From contig JAHEEC010000002.1 of NCBI GenBank assembly GCA_024640885.1, positions 34,066-98,065 of the forward strand: DNA of 64,000 nt, read 5' to 3'. The notes under the pieces were generated by a model. It was not told the origin of the DNA. It saw nothing but the letters and a program-made list of their open reading frames with translations, and made no database searches. Numbering within the stretch: position 1 is the first letter of the stretch; each line of letters starts with the position of its first letter. The translations under genes were made by a program, and so were the position numbers. Shown piece by piece: positions 17,315 through 25,827 of the stretch. Origin of the DNA: Bacteroidota bacterium. GTDB lineage: Bacteria > Bacteroidota > Bacteroidia > Bacteroidales > GCA-2748055.

Positions 17315-18447
17315 GGCTGATACTTAGGTTCAAATTTACTGCTTAACCAGATGATCCCTAGAAGAAGGGGCATGAATGGATCAAACAGCAGCGAAGGTAG
17401 CAATAAATATTTCTCGTCCAAACGGCGCATTCCCAATCTGAATATGATCATCTTTGAAGTTATCAAGACCCCAAAAAGTACCAGCACGTACCACTTCCAG
17501 GGAGACAAAATAGACAACAAAACCAGGCAGGAATAGTTCACCAAACGACTGATCACCTCTCCCGCCAGCCTGAGCCTGGTTCCCTTGTCATACCGCCCCC
17601 CTGCCGACAGGTGCCTTTTTTTCTGTTTGAACCAGGATCTGAATGTTTTCTTCGGGATCGAGACCGTGTGGCTTTCCCTGCTGATCTCCACAGCAGTATT
17701 ATCCCTCCCGGCAATTTCATTGACCAGCAGGTCATCATCTCCCGAGGAGAGATGGTAATGGCTTGCAAATCCTTTATTCTGAAAGAAAAGAGCCTTTTCA
17801 TAGGCAAGGTTCCGTCCAACGCCCATATACGGCCTTCCATTAATGGCATATGAAAGGTACTGTATCGCAGTGAACACAGTTTCGTACCGGATCAACAGGT
17901 TCAGGATCCCCCTCCCGCTTTCATAACGGCCATATCCAAGGACAATCTTCCGCTCCCCTGAGAGATTTGACGCCATCCTCTGCAGCCACTGGTCGCTGAC
18001 CGGGTAACAATCTGCATCAGTCAGGAGCACATGATCGAACCGCGCGGATTTCAGGCCAATGGTCACAGCCAGTTTCTTTCCGTGCAGAAATTTTTCATTG
18101 GCAGGGATGGAGGTATACCTTAACCTTTTGTACCGGACCGATAACTCTGACAACAAATCCTCCGTCCCGTCGGTGGAACAGTCGTTGACCACCACCACCT
18201 CAAATTCGGGATAATCCTGCTCCAGGATCCTGGGCAGGAAGGTTCCCAGGTTCTGTTCTTCATTTTTAGCGCAAATGATCACGGAAATGCCCTTCCCGGA
18301 GGCGACCATGGATTCCCCTTTATAATGTGGCAGCTTCAGGAACACGAGAAGATAGTATCCCATCTGAACAAGGAAAGTGGCAAAAAACAGCGACAGCAAG
18401 ATCCAATCCTGCACCCTTGAATGTTCGATCAATTCCCATAGTTCCAT
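17305..18447 (-). CDS. Family 2 glycosyltransferase, membrane-associated
   Basis: 380 residues. An N-terminal membrane helix (about 14-35) precedes a GT2 domain: VIICAKNEEQNLGTFLPRIL, VVVVNDCSTDGTEDLL, the metal-binding LLTDADCYP, the acceptor-side GDDDLLVNEIAG, and a KQKKRH motif in the QxxRW position. Two or three hydrophobic helices close the protein (about 300-375). This processive-type architecture is used for polysaccharide or lipid-linked sugar transfer at the inner membrane; substrate unknown. It is the first gene of the leftward run that includes the sigma factor and rsmG. Confidence 0.8.
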   Translation of the reverse strand: MELWELIEHSRVQDWILLSLFFATFLVQMGYYLLVFLKLPHYKGESMVASGKGISVIICAKNEEQNLGTFLPRILEQDYPEFEVVVVNDCSTDGTEDLLSELSVRYKRLRYTSIPANEKFLHGKKLAVTIGLKSARFDHVLLTDADCYPVSDQWLQRMASNLSGERKIVLGYGRYESGRGILNLLIRYETVFTAIQYLSYAINGRPYMGVGRNLAYEKALFFQNKGFASHYHLSSGDDDLLVNEIAGRDNTAVEISRESHTVSIPKKTFRSWFKQKKRHLSAGGRYDKGTRLRLAGEVISRLVNYSCLVLLSILSPWKWYVLVLFGVLITSKMIIFRLGMRRLDEKYLLLPSLLFDPFMPLLLGIIWLSSKFEPKYQPWR

Positions 18448-18505
18448 GGGGTGTAAATTTAGCTGGCAATATCAGAAAAGAAAAAGCAGGTTTTCAACAA
18501 TTGTT

Positions 18506-18513
18506 TATCTTTG
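18506..18513 (+). promoter_or_regulatory. Possible -7 box upstream of tgt
   Basis: TATCTTTG fits the TAnnTTTG consensus and lies 18 bases before the tgt ATG in the divergent gap with the glycosyltransferase gene. No clear TTTG box is seen at the right distance upstream, so support is partial. Confidence 0.35.
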
Positions 18514-18531
18514 GCTGATCCGGTACATTCT

Positions 18532-19662
18532 ATGAAATTTAAAGTCACAAAGCGGGACGGGGCCAGCGGCGCAAGGGCCGGCATTATCACTACAGATCAC
18601 TCGGAGATCCAAACACCGGTTTTTATGCCGGTGGGGACTGCAGGAAGTGTGAAGGGTATCCACCAGCATGAATTGCGGGATGATATTGACGCACCTGTTA
18701 TTCTCGGGAATACTTATCACCTGTACCTGAGACCTGGTCTGGATACCATCAGGGGCGCAGGGGGATTGCACAGGTTTATGAACTGGGATCGCTCCATCCT
18801 GACCGATAGCGGTGGGTACCAGGTATTCTCCCTGGCAGCCAATCGAAAACTGACTCCGGAAGGTGCCTGGTTCAGCTCCCATATTGATGGGTCCAAGCAC
18901 CTCTTTACCCCCGAGAACATCGTGGATATCCAGCGGATCATCGGAGCCGATATTATCATGGCTTTCGATGAATGCACCCCCTGGCCCTGCGACCTGGAAT
19001 ATGCCAAAAACTCACTGGACCTCACCCACGACTGGCTTGACAGGGGCCTGGAGCGTTTTGCCACCACGGAACCGCTTTACGGACATCAACAGGCTTTTTT
19101 TCCCATCGTTCAAGGAAGTGTGTTTAAAGATCTGAGGGGGGCCTCAGCAGAATATGTGGCCCGGAAAGGTGCAGCTGGCAATGCCATCGGGGGGCTTTCG
19201 GTGGGAGAACCGGCAGAAGAGATGTATGCAATGCTGGAAGTGGTGAACGGGATCCTGCCCGAGGATAAACCCCGTTACCTGATGGGGGTGGGGACCCCTG
19301 TGAATATTCTTGAAGCCATTTCCCTGGGTGTGGATATGTTCGATTGCGTGATGCCCACCAGGAACGGGCGAAACGGGATGTTATTTACAAGGGAGGGGAT
19401 CATCAATATTAAAAACAGGAAATGGATGGACGACTATTCCCCCCTTGATCCCGATGGACACAGCAGAGTGGACACGCAATATTCGAAAGCATACCTCCGT
19501 CATTTAATCATATCCGGTGAAATGCTGGGGGCCCAGATTGCCAGTCTGCATAACCTGGCCTTCTACCTATGGCTTGTCCGGAAAGCGCATGAGCAAATCA
19601 ATAGCGGAACATTCACCACATGGAAGGAAAGAATTCTACCGGCCTTAAGTACAAGATTGTAA
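18532..19662 (+). CDS. tgt: tRNA-guanine transglycosylase (queuine/preQ1)
   Basis: Exchanges guanine-34 of GU(N) tRNAs for preQ1. The 376 residues (ATG at 18532; a TTG at 18511 would add seven residues but is less likely) include FMPVGTAGSVKGI, the general-base region ILTDSGGYQVFSL, the substrate loop GGLSVGEP, and nucleophile Asp in FDCVMPTRNGRNG. The zinc-binding C-terminal cluster expected of bacterial Tgt (CxCxxC) is not seen in canonical form: after RNGRNGMLFT the chain reads NRKWMDDYSPLDPD. The next gene overlaps its end. Confidence 0.9.
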   Translation: MKFKVTKRDGASGARAGIITTDHSEIQTPVFMPVGTAGSVKGIHQHELRDDIDAPVILGNTYHLYLRPGLDTIRGAGGLHRFMNWDRSILTDSGGYQVFSLAANRKLTPEGAWFSSHIDGSKHLFTPENIVDIQRIIGADIIMAFDECTPWPCDLEYAKNSLDLTHDWLDRGLERFATTEPLYGHQQAFFPIVQGSVFKDLRGASAEYVARKGAAGNAIGGLSVGEPAEEMYAMLEVVNGILPEDKPRYLMGVGTPVNILEAISLGVDMFDCVMPTRNGRNGMLFTREGIINIKNRKWMDDYSPLDPDGHSRVDTQYSKAYLRHLIISGEMLGAQIASLHNLAFYLWLVRKAHEQINSGTFTTWKERILPALSTRL

Positions 19663-20753
19663 GGTTTTTTGGCCTTAAAATGCTTGATGCATATGTGATC
19701 CGGAAGTTCCTGGGATCATTTTTCCTGTCCATCGTCCTGATCCTCTCTATCGTGGTGATCTTTGACCTTTCCGAAAAGATCGACGATTTCATCGAAAGCG
19801 GCGCACGCTTGAAAGCGATCCTCTTCGATTATTACCTCAATTTCATCCCTTATTTTGCGGTCCTGTTCAGTTCCCTTTTTGCATTTATCGCGGTGATCTA
19901 TTTCACCTCCAGGATGGCCTATAACACTGAGATCATAGCCATTCTCAACTGTGGCATGAGCTTTCGCCGGCTGTTGCTTCCCTACATGATATCTGCCATT
20001 TTTATAGCACTCATTTCTTTTTATTTAAGCGACAAGGTGATCCCCCGGGCCAACAAGGTGAAGCTTGCTTTTGAAGAAGAATATATCAAGGGAGGACCCA
20101 TTAGGTTCAAAACAAGGGATTTCCATCGCCAGATTGAACCGGGGGTCTATGTTTATCTCCAGAGTTACAGCAATGTCTCCAAAGTGGGTTACCAGTTTAC
20201 CATAGAAAGATTCGAGGATGGGGAACTGGTTTCGAAAATGTTTGCAGACCAGATCAGGTGGGATACCACGGTGAATAAGTGGGAAGCAAGGAGGTACTAC
20301 ATCCGTACCATTGACGGACTGTATGAGACCCTGGAGGAGGGAAGGGTCATCGACACCACCCTGAACATGCATCCCGATGACTTCAAAGTACGCCTGAACA
20401 TTGTGGAGACCATGAGCCTGAAAGAACTGGATGAGTTCATAAAAAAGCAGTTGATGCAGGGTGAGACAAATGTGACCGCATATCAGATAGAGCGGCACAA
20501 CCGGATTGCCTTTCCTTTCACCACATTGATCCTGACACTCATCGGGGTAGCGGTTTCCTCCCGGAAATTAAGGGGGGGGATCGGATTTCAGATCGCCATT
20601 GGTGTGGTGATCAGTTTTACCTATATCCTCTTTACCCAATTCTCAAAGCAATTTGCCATAGGGGGCCTGTTGCCGGTCATGGCAGCAGTCTGGCTGCCCA
20701 ACATCACCTTTCTGATCATTGCCCTCTTCCTGATGCGGCTGGCTCCCAAATAG
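19620..20753 (+). CDS. LptF/LptG-type (YjgP/YjgQ) permease
   Basis: 377 residues: three N-terminal membrane helices (starting IRKFLGSFFLSIVLILSIVVI), a periplasmic beta-rich domain (about 120-260), and three C-terminal helices (TTLILTLIGVAVSSRKL... WLPNITFLIIALFLM). This is the layout of the LptF/LptG subunits of the LPS-export ABC transporter; Bacteroidota carry such a gene after tgt. F and G cannot be separated by eye. ATG at 19620 overlaps tgt by 43 bases; the ATG at 19680 (MLDAYVIRKF), which lies after the tgt stop, is a good alternative. Confidence 0.85.
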   Translation: MEGKNSTGLKYKIVRFFGLKMLDAYVIRKFLGSFFLSIVLILSIVVIFDLSEKIDDFIESGARLKAILFDYYLNFIPYFAVLFSSLFAFIAVIYFTSRMAYNTEIIAILNCGMSFRRLLLPYMISAIFIALISFYLSDKVIPRANKVKLAFEEEYIKGGPIRFKTRDFHRQIEPGVYVYLQSYSNVSKVGYQFTIERFEDGELVSKMFADQIRWDTTVNKWEARRYYIRTIDGLYETLEEGRVIDTTLNMHPDDFKVRLNIVETMSLKELDEFIKKQLMQGETNVTAYQIERHNRIAFPFTTLILTLIGVAVSSRKLRGGIGFQIAIGVVISFTYILFTQFSKQFAIGGLLPVMAAVWLPNITFLIIALFLMRLAPK

Positions 20754-20825
20754 GAAATTGTGCCTAATGAACCATTCCACCATCTTTTTTTCGTAAGATT
20801 GTAGCCTCAATCAAAATAATTTAAA

Positions 20826-22370
20826 ATGGCCTCTTTAAAAAAGGTGCAGGAGCTCCAGAAAAGGAGGGAAGAAGTGCAGCAGGGCGGAGGTGAGCAGGCG
20901 ATCCAGAAACAGGTTGCCATGGGGAAAATGACCGCCAGGGAACGGATCATAAAGCTCCTGGATGCAGCATCTTTCAACGAGTATGATCTATTTGTGGAAC
21001 ACGAAGCCAGGGATTTCGGAATGGATCAGAAAACCCTGCACGGAGATGGTGTGATTACAGGGACCGGAACCATAGGGGGAAGGCCGGTCTGTATTTTTGC
21101 ACAGGATTTTACGGTGGCAGGAGGTTCTCTCGGCAACATGCATGCCAGGAAGATTACCAAGATCATGGACCATTCATTGAAAATGAGAATGCCCCTGATC
21201 GGGATCAACGATTCGGGAGGGGCACGCATTCAGGAAGGCGTGAATTCGCTGGCAGGTTACGGGGAGATCTTTTTCAGAAACACCCTCGCATCAGGAGTGA
21301 TCCCCCAGATCTCTGTGATCCTTGGGCCCTGTGCCGGGGGGGCAGTTTATTCCCCTGCGCTGACCGATTTTGTATTCGTGGTGGAGAATATTTCCAAGAT
21401 GTTTATCACAGGACCCGAAGTGATAAAAACTGTGCTGGGTGAAGACATCACCATGGAGGAACTGGGTGGTGCCAGGGTGCACAGTGAAATTACCGGGAAT
21501 GCCCACTTTTTCTCGGAGACAGAAGATGAGTGTTTTGAACAGATAAAAATCCTGCTAAGTTACCTCCCATGGTCCAACACGGATGTGCCTGCCAGAAAGG
21601 AGATCAAAGAGCCCAATGCGGATTTCATCATTGCGAAAATCGTTCCGGCTGAGAAAAAGCTTCCATATGATGTGCGCAACGTGATCAGGGCTGTAACCGA
21701 TGGATCGGATTTCTTTGAAATCCAGGAGCTCTGGGCTTCCAATATTATCATCGGTTTTGGGACCATGGGTGGGCGCACGGTGGGTTTTGTGGCCAACCAG
21801 CCGCTGGTACTGGCCGGGGTCCTGGATGTGGATTCGTCAGATAAGGCTGCCAGGTTCATCAGGTACTGCGATGCGTTCAATATCCCCATCGTCACTTTAG
21901 TGGACCTTCCGGGTTACCTTCCTGGAGTCGACCAGGAACATGCCGGAGTGATCCGGCATGGCGCCAAGTTGCTTTACGCCTACAGCGAAGCTACGGTGCC
22001 CAAGATCACAGTGATTATCAGAAAAGCATACGGAGGAGGGTATATCGCCATGAACTCCAGGCACCTCAGGGCAGATTTCGTCTTTGCGTGGCCCGATGCG
22101 GAAGTGGCCGTGATGGGCCCTGAGGGTGCAGCCAACATTATCTTCAGGAAGGAGATTGCCTCCGCCGAGGATCCCGAGGAGATGAGAAAAAAAATGGTCC
22201 AGGAGTACAAGGAGAAGTTCGCCAATCCCTATGTGGCTGCCTCCAAGGGCTACATCGACTCGGTCATCGAACCACAGGAGACCCGAAAATCACTTTTACA
22301 TGCACTTGAGGTATCCGGCGGGAAAAGCGTGGGGATGCCTGCCAAGAAACATGGGATACCTCCATTTTAA
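20826..22370 (+). CDS. Biotin-dependent acyl-CoA carboxyltransferase subunit (propionyl-CoA carboxylase beta / methylmalonyl-CoA decarboxylase alpha type)
   Basis: 514 residues with two crotonase-like halves. The N half holds GINDSGGARIQEGV and LGPCAGGAVYSPAL (oxyanion glycines); the C half holds VDLPGYLPGVDQEHAGVIRHGAKLLYAYSEA and AYGGGYIAMNSR. Length and sequence fit the PccB/MmdA family acting on propionyl- or methylmalonyl-CoA rather than AccD, which is shorter and zinc-binding. A biotin carrier gene follows after nine bases. No biotin carboxylase or membrane decarboxylase subunit is adjacent, so carboxylase versus decarboxylase is undecided. Confidence 0.88.
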   Translation: MASLKKVQELQKRREEVQQGGGEQAIQKQVAMGKMTARERIIKLLDAASFNEYDLFVEHEARDFGMDQKTLHGDGVITGTGTIGGRPVCIFAQDFTVAGGSLGNMHARKITKIMDHSLKMRMPLIGINDSGGARIQEGVNSLAGYGEIFFRNTLASGVIPQISVILGPCAGGAVYSPALTDFVFVVENISKMFITGPEVIKTVLGEDITMEELGGARVHSEITGNAHFFSETEDECFEQIKILLSYLPWSNTDVPARKEIKEPNADFIIAKIVPAEKKLPYDVRNVIRAVTDGSDFFEIQELWASNIIIGFGTMGGRTVGFVANQPLVLAGVLDVDSSDKAARFIRYCDAFNIPIVTLVDLPGYLPGVDQEHAGVIRHGAKLLYAYSEATVPKITVIIRKAYGGGYIAMNSRHLRADFVFAWPDAEVAVMGPEGAANIIFRKEIASAEDPEEMRKKMVQEYKEKFANPYVAASKGYIDSVIEPQETRKSLLHALEVSGGKSVGMPAKKHGIPPF

Positions 22371-22379
22371 AACCATCAC

Positions 22380-22730
22380 ATGGGAAACGTTAAAAACAAC
22401 TCGGGACCCGGCTCCCTGAAAGCACAATTCATGGAGGAACTGGTCATTGGTGGTGCGGTCTACAGGACCAGGCTTACCACCAAGTTCCGCAACAGGAAAC
22501 AGTGGACCAGACCAGATGAAAGAAAGGTGGTGGCCTTTATTCCGGGGACGATCCAGGACATCATGGTTGAGGAGGGCATGGAAATTAAGCAGGGAACACC
22601 ATTGCTGATCCTTGAAGCCATGAAAATGAGAAACAATCTGCTTGCACCCATCACGGGGGTAATAGAAAAAATCCATGTATCGGTTGGGGACCAGGTACCC
22701 AAGTCGCACCTTCTGATGGAATTTAAATAG
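22380..22730 (+). CDS. Biotin carboxyl carrier protein
   Basis: 116 residues ending in a biotinyl domain (about 48-116). The biotinylated lysine lies in LEAMKMRNNL, preceded by VVAFIPGTIQDIMVEEGMEI and followed by VSVGDQVPKSHLLMEF. The N-terminal 45 residues are a short linker rather than the long Pro/Ala region of decarboxylase carriers. It pairs with the carboxyltransferase directly upstream. Its end overlaps the end of convergent ispE by eight bases. Confidence 0.9.
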   Translation: MGNVKNNSGPGSLKAQFMEELVIGGAVYRTRLTTKFRNRKQWTRPDERKVVAFIPGTIQDIMVEEGMEIKQGTPLLILEAMKMRNNLLAPITGVIEKIHVSVGDQVPKSHLLMEFK

Positions 22731-23559
22731 GTACAGGGTGGCTGATTGCTCTCCCCTTCCAGATCGAAAACACCTCCAGATCTGGAGAAAGCTCAGGGGT
22801 CTCTTTGAACAACCCGTAGAGGGCGGACCCACTTCCACTCAATGAGGCATAAATGGCGCCGGCACGGTAAAGCTCTTTTTTCAACCGGTTCAATTCGGGA
22901 TGCAATGCGAATGCGGTATTCTCGAAGTCGTTGCTTACCGTGCGGCTCCAGTTTTCCATGGGTTCCCGGATCAAATGGCGAAGGTGCCTGGCAGGAATGG
23001 CAGGCTCAATTCCTGCATAGGCGTCTGCGGTTGAGATATGGATCCCCGGGAAAAGCAATACCAGGTACCATTGTTCAAGGTCAATGGAGATCGGGCTCAG
23101 AAGCTCACCCCTGCCTTCCATCATCATGGGATCCTCCTGGAGGAAAAATGGACAATCACTCCCGAGCCGGGCAGCCAGTTCCATCAGTTTTTCCCCGGAA
23201 AGAGGATTCCCTGCCAGCATGTTCAAACCCTTCAGTGTGGTGGAAGCATTGGATGAACCGCCACCGAGGCCTGCCCCCACGGGGATTTGCTTGTGGAGGT
23301 GCAATTCAACAGGTGGCAGGGGTATCTCCATGTTAAAAAGTTCCCAGGCCCTGACGCAGAGGTTTAGAGCTCCTGAAACATCCGGCAGGATCCCAGACTG
23401 GCCGAACCGGATGGGGCCGGCATTGTTTGTAGACCTTCTGATCTCGAGGATATCACATAATCCCACCGGGTACATGACCGATTGAAGGTCGTGAAAACCA
23501 TCCTTCCTGCGTGCAATGACCTGCAGGCCGATATTGATCTTGGCAGGTGAATAAAGTAT
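22723..23559 (-). CDS. ispE: 4-diphosphocytidyl-2-C-methyl-D-erythritol kinase
   Basis: GHMP kinase of the non-mevalonate isoprenoid pathway, phosphorylating CDP-ME. The ATG at 23559 gives 278 residues beginning MILYSPAKINIGLQV, the normal N-terminus; a longer frame to 23592 is not supported. The ATP loop PVGAGLGGGSSNASTTLKG and the C-terminal ASLSGSGSALYGLF motif are intact. It is convergent with the biotin carrier gene and divergent from dnaB. Confidence 0.94.
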   Translation of the reverse strand: MLYSPAKINIGLQVIARRKDGFHDLQSVMYPVGLCDILEIRRSTNNAGPIRFGQSGILPDVSGALNLCVRAWELFNMEIPLPPVELHLHKQIPVGAGLGGGSSNASTTLKGLNMLAGNPLSGEKLMELAARLGSDCPFFLQEDPMMMEGRGELLSPISIDLEQWYLVLLFPGIHISTADAYAGIEPAIPARHLRHLIREPMENWSRTVSNDFENTAFALHPELNRLKKELYRAGAIYASLSGSGSALYGLFKETPELSPDLEVFSIWKGRAISHPVPI

Positions 23560-23665
23560 CATGGAACATAAAGATATCGGATTTTTCAACATTTGTTAAT
23601 TAAAACTTTGACCGCAGTGTGTATAAGAAACCGGGGGCTACAAATTCCGGGTAGTTGGGGATGTT

Positions 23666-23673
23666 TAACTTTG
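23666..23673 (+). promoter_or_regulatory. Possible -7 box upstream of dnaB
   Basis: TAACTTTG matches TAnnTTTG and sits 24 bases before the dnaB ATG. No TTTG box is visible at the usual spacing. A small palindrome (TTGGGGACCCCAA) overlaps its downstream edge. Confidence 0.4.
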
Positions 23674-23697
23674 GGGACCCCAAAAAAATAAATATTC

Positions 23698-25215
23698 ATG
23701 GCAAAGCAACAGGTGAATACACTCAAAAAGAATCCGGCCATCGCCCTAGATTATGGAAAGATCCCGCCCCAGGCACTGGACCTGGAGGAAGCGGTTCTGG
23801 GGGCCATCATGCTTGAGAAGGATGCCCTCCTTTCCGTGCTGGATATTCTTGAACCAGGGAGTTTTTATAAGGAGGCTCATCAACAAATCTTTGAGGTGGC
23901 CCAGACCCTTTCCCAGCAGGAGAAACCCATAGACCTTCTGACGGTCACCGAAGCGCTCAGGAAACTTGAAAAACTTGAAGCGGTAGGGGGGGCGGTCTAC
24001 ATTGCCCAGCTTACCTCCCGGGTGGGTTCGGCGGCCCACCTGGAGTACCATGCCCGGATCGTGGCCCAGAAATATATCCAGCGGGAACTCATCAGGGTCT
24101 CTTCTGATATCCAGGAGCGGGCTTTTGATGAGGGCACCGATGTGGATGATTTGCTGGATTATTCTGAAAGGGAGTTGCTTAATATAGCCGAAGGGCATAT
24201 TAAGAAGGAGACAGTAAAGTTGAACAACCTTTTAAAAACAGCCATTGAACAGATCGAGGAAGCAGGGAAAAGAAAGGATAGCCTGAGCGGGGTGCCATCG
24301 GGGTATACGCGGCTTGACCGCCTCACTTCAGGATGGCAAAAATCGGATCTGATCATCCTGGCAGCCCGCCCTTCCATGGGAAAAACCGCTTTTGTGCTTT
24401 CTATGGCCAGGAACATGGCAGTGGACCATAACCGGCCGGTGGCCTTCTTCTCATTGGAGATGTCTTCCATTCAGCTTGTGAACAGGCTGATCATCGGCGA
24501 GACCCACCTCTCATCGGACAAGATCCGGACCGGGAGGCTTGAAAATTATGAGTGGGAACAACTGGAGTATAAGATCAAGGACCTGGAAAAAGCCCCCATT
24601 TACGTGGACGATACACCGGCCATCTCGATCTTCGAATTCAGGGCGAAAACCAGGCGGCTGAAACAAAAATATGATATACAGGCTGTGGTCATTGATTACC
24701 TTCAGCTCATGACCGGTTCCAAGGATTCGGGGAGCCGGGAGCAGGAGGTCAGTAACATTTCAAGATCCCTGAAGAGTGTGGCTAAAGAGTTGGATATTCC
24801 GGTCATTGCCCTGTCCCAGCTCAACCGGAGTGTGGAAATGCGTTCCGGAAACAAAAGGCCCCAGTTGTCTGACCTGAGGGAGTCGGGGGCCATTGAACAG
24901 GATGCCGACCTGGTATTGTTCATTCACCGACCTGAATATTATGGAATTGATGTGGATGAAGACGGGAATTCGCTGAAGGGGATCGCGGAGATCATCGTCT
25001 CCAAGCACAGGAACGGACCTGTGGGAGATGTGCAATTGAAATTTATCCGGGAGTATGCCAAGTTTGTGGACCTGGATGACACCCTTGCGATGGTGGAAGA
25101 GGATGAGAACGGATTTATTGTAGGATCCAAAATGAATCACGATGGAGGGGGCGGATCGGTGCTGAACGATGATATTGGCATGAACAACGGATTCGATGAA
25201 CCGGCCCCGTTCTAG
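23698..25215 (+). CDS. dnaB: Replicative DNA helicase
   Basis: 505 residues. The N-terminal helical domain begins PPQALDLEEAVLGAIMLEKDAL; a linker leads to the RecA-like motor with Walker A in ARPSMGKTAFVLSMARN, Walker B region VVIDYLQLMTGS, and the ALSQLNRSVEMRSGNKRP and DLRESGAIEQDADLVLFIHR motifs that contact DNA and the neighbouring subunit. No intein is present. An acidic, glycine-rich tail ends the protein. Its last four bases overlap the convergent repeat-protein gene, leaving no room for a terminator between them. Confidence 0.97.
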   Translation: MAKQQVNTLKKNPAIALDYGKIPPQALDLEEAVLGAIMLEKDALLSVLDILEPGSFYKEAHQQIFEVAQTLSQQEKPIDLLTVTEALRKLEKLEAVGGAVYIAQLTSRVGSAAHLEYHARIVAQKYIQRELIRVSSDIQERAFDEGTDVDDLLDYSERELLNIAEGHIKKETVKLNNLLKTAIEQIEEAGKRKDSLSGVPSGYTRLDRLTSGWQKSDLIILAARPSMGKTAFVLSMARNMAVDHNRPVAFFSLEMSSIQLVNRLIIGETHLSSDKIRTGRLENYEWEQLEYKIKDLEKAPIYVDDTPAISIFEFRAKTRRLKQKYDIQAVVIDYLQLMTGSKDSGSREQEVSNISRSLKSVAKELDIPVIALSQLNRSVEMRSGNKRPQLSDLRESGAIEQDADLVLFIHRPEYYGIDVDEDGNSLKGIAEIIVSKHRNGPVGDVQLKFIREYAKFVDLDDTLAMVEEDENGFIVGSKMNHDGGGGSVLNDDIGMNNGFDEPAPF

Positions 25216-25646
25216 CACCTGGCGGCTTGTGTAAATGAAGGTGCACCAGGGATTTCATGGGAATTGAACGGAAGGGTCATCCACTGTTCCAGTGAATATT
25301 CTTCCTCCATCTGGTCAAACTCGAAAGGAGCGGTCATCCAATTCTCCAGGGCATATTCTTTCTCCATCTGGTCAAACTCGAAAGGAGCGGTCATCCAGGA
25401 TTCAATTTGAAAATCCGATTCCGACAAACCGGTTTCAAATGTACTCACCATCCATGTTTCAAGCATGATCTCCTCTTCCTGTAATCCCGTGCTTGAGGGG
25501 GCAGTTTTCAAATTTTCACCAACATAGGGTTCATTATTCTCACCAGCGCTGGCAACCATGGTGAAAATTCCCAGGAAAGATACAATGATATATAACCTTA
25601 ATATCTGGCCTGAACGTTTCCTGTAATTTTTGATTTCAGTTTTCAT
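25212..25646 (-). CDS. Exported WM-repeat protein A (unrecognised family)
   Basis: 144 residues from ATG 25646. A longer frame to 25745 is possible, but its extra 33 residues are AT-rich, low-complexity sequence. A basic N-terminus and hydrophobic segment (LRLYIIVSFLGIFTMVASAG) form a signal peptide or anchor. The mature part is four copies of a 19-residue repeat with core LExWMxxPFE: LETWMVSTFE, IESWMTAPFE, LENWMTAPFE and LEQWMTLPFN. The spacers are acidic. The chain ends in a lone Cys (TQAARC). Function unknown; it belongs with the two paralogues upstream. Confidence 0.6.
   Translation of the reverse strand: MKTEIKNYRKRSGQILRLYIIVSFLGIFTMVASAGENNEPYVGENLKTAPSSTGLQEEEIMLETWMVSTFETGLSESDFQIESWMTAPFEFDQMEKEYALENWMTAPFEFDQMEEEYSLEQWMTLPFNSHEIPGAPSFTQAARC
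25297..25410 (-). repeat. 57-bp tandem duplication inside WM-repeat gene A
   Basis: Two adjacent 57-base units (25297-25353 and 25354-25410) agree at 43 of their first 44 bases, including 36 identical bases in a row, then diverge. Each encodes one 19-residue repeat, so reading frame is kept. This near-identity points to recent duplication or ongoing homogenisation. Confidence 0.85.
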
Positions 25647-25768
25647 GGTATTTTGTTTAAAGTTTATGTTCGATAGTTTAAACAGAAAATACTGTATTTT
25701 GTTTAATGAAAATAGTAAAAAAATTAAACAAAAAATATAAAACACTTGAAATCAGTGAAATAAAACAC

Positions 25769-25792
25769 AAAAAAAACGCCCCTTAAGAGGCG
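25769..25792 (-). terminator. Intrinsic terminator after WM-repeat gene B
   Basis: On the minus strand CGCCTC-TTAA-GGGGCG forms a six-pair stem (one G:U) at 25792-25777, followed by eight T residues (25776-25769). It lies 36 bases past the stop of the gene at 25828. The plus-strand reading has a C:A mismatch, so it is best suited to leftward transcripts. It separates gene B from gene A. Confidence 0.75.
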
Positions 25793-25827
25793 CTTTTTTA
25801 TCTTATAAAGCAAAGTCATGATTGAAA

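Noticed and set aside
20826..22370. Annotation as acetyl-CoA carboxylase AccD
   Set aside because: The protein has both crotonase halves and no zinc finger, fitting the PccB/MmdA type instead.
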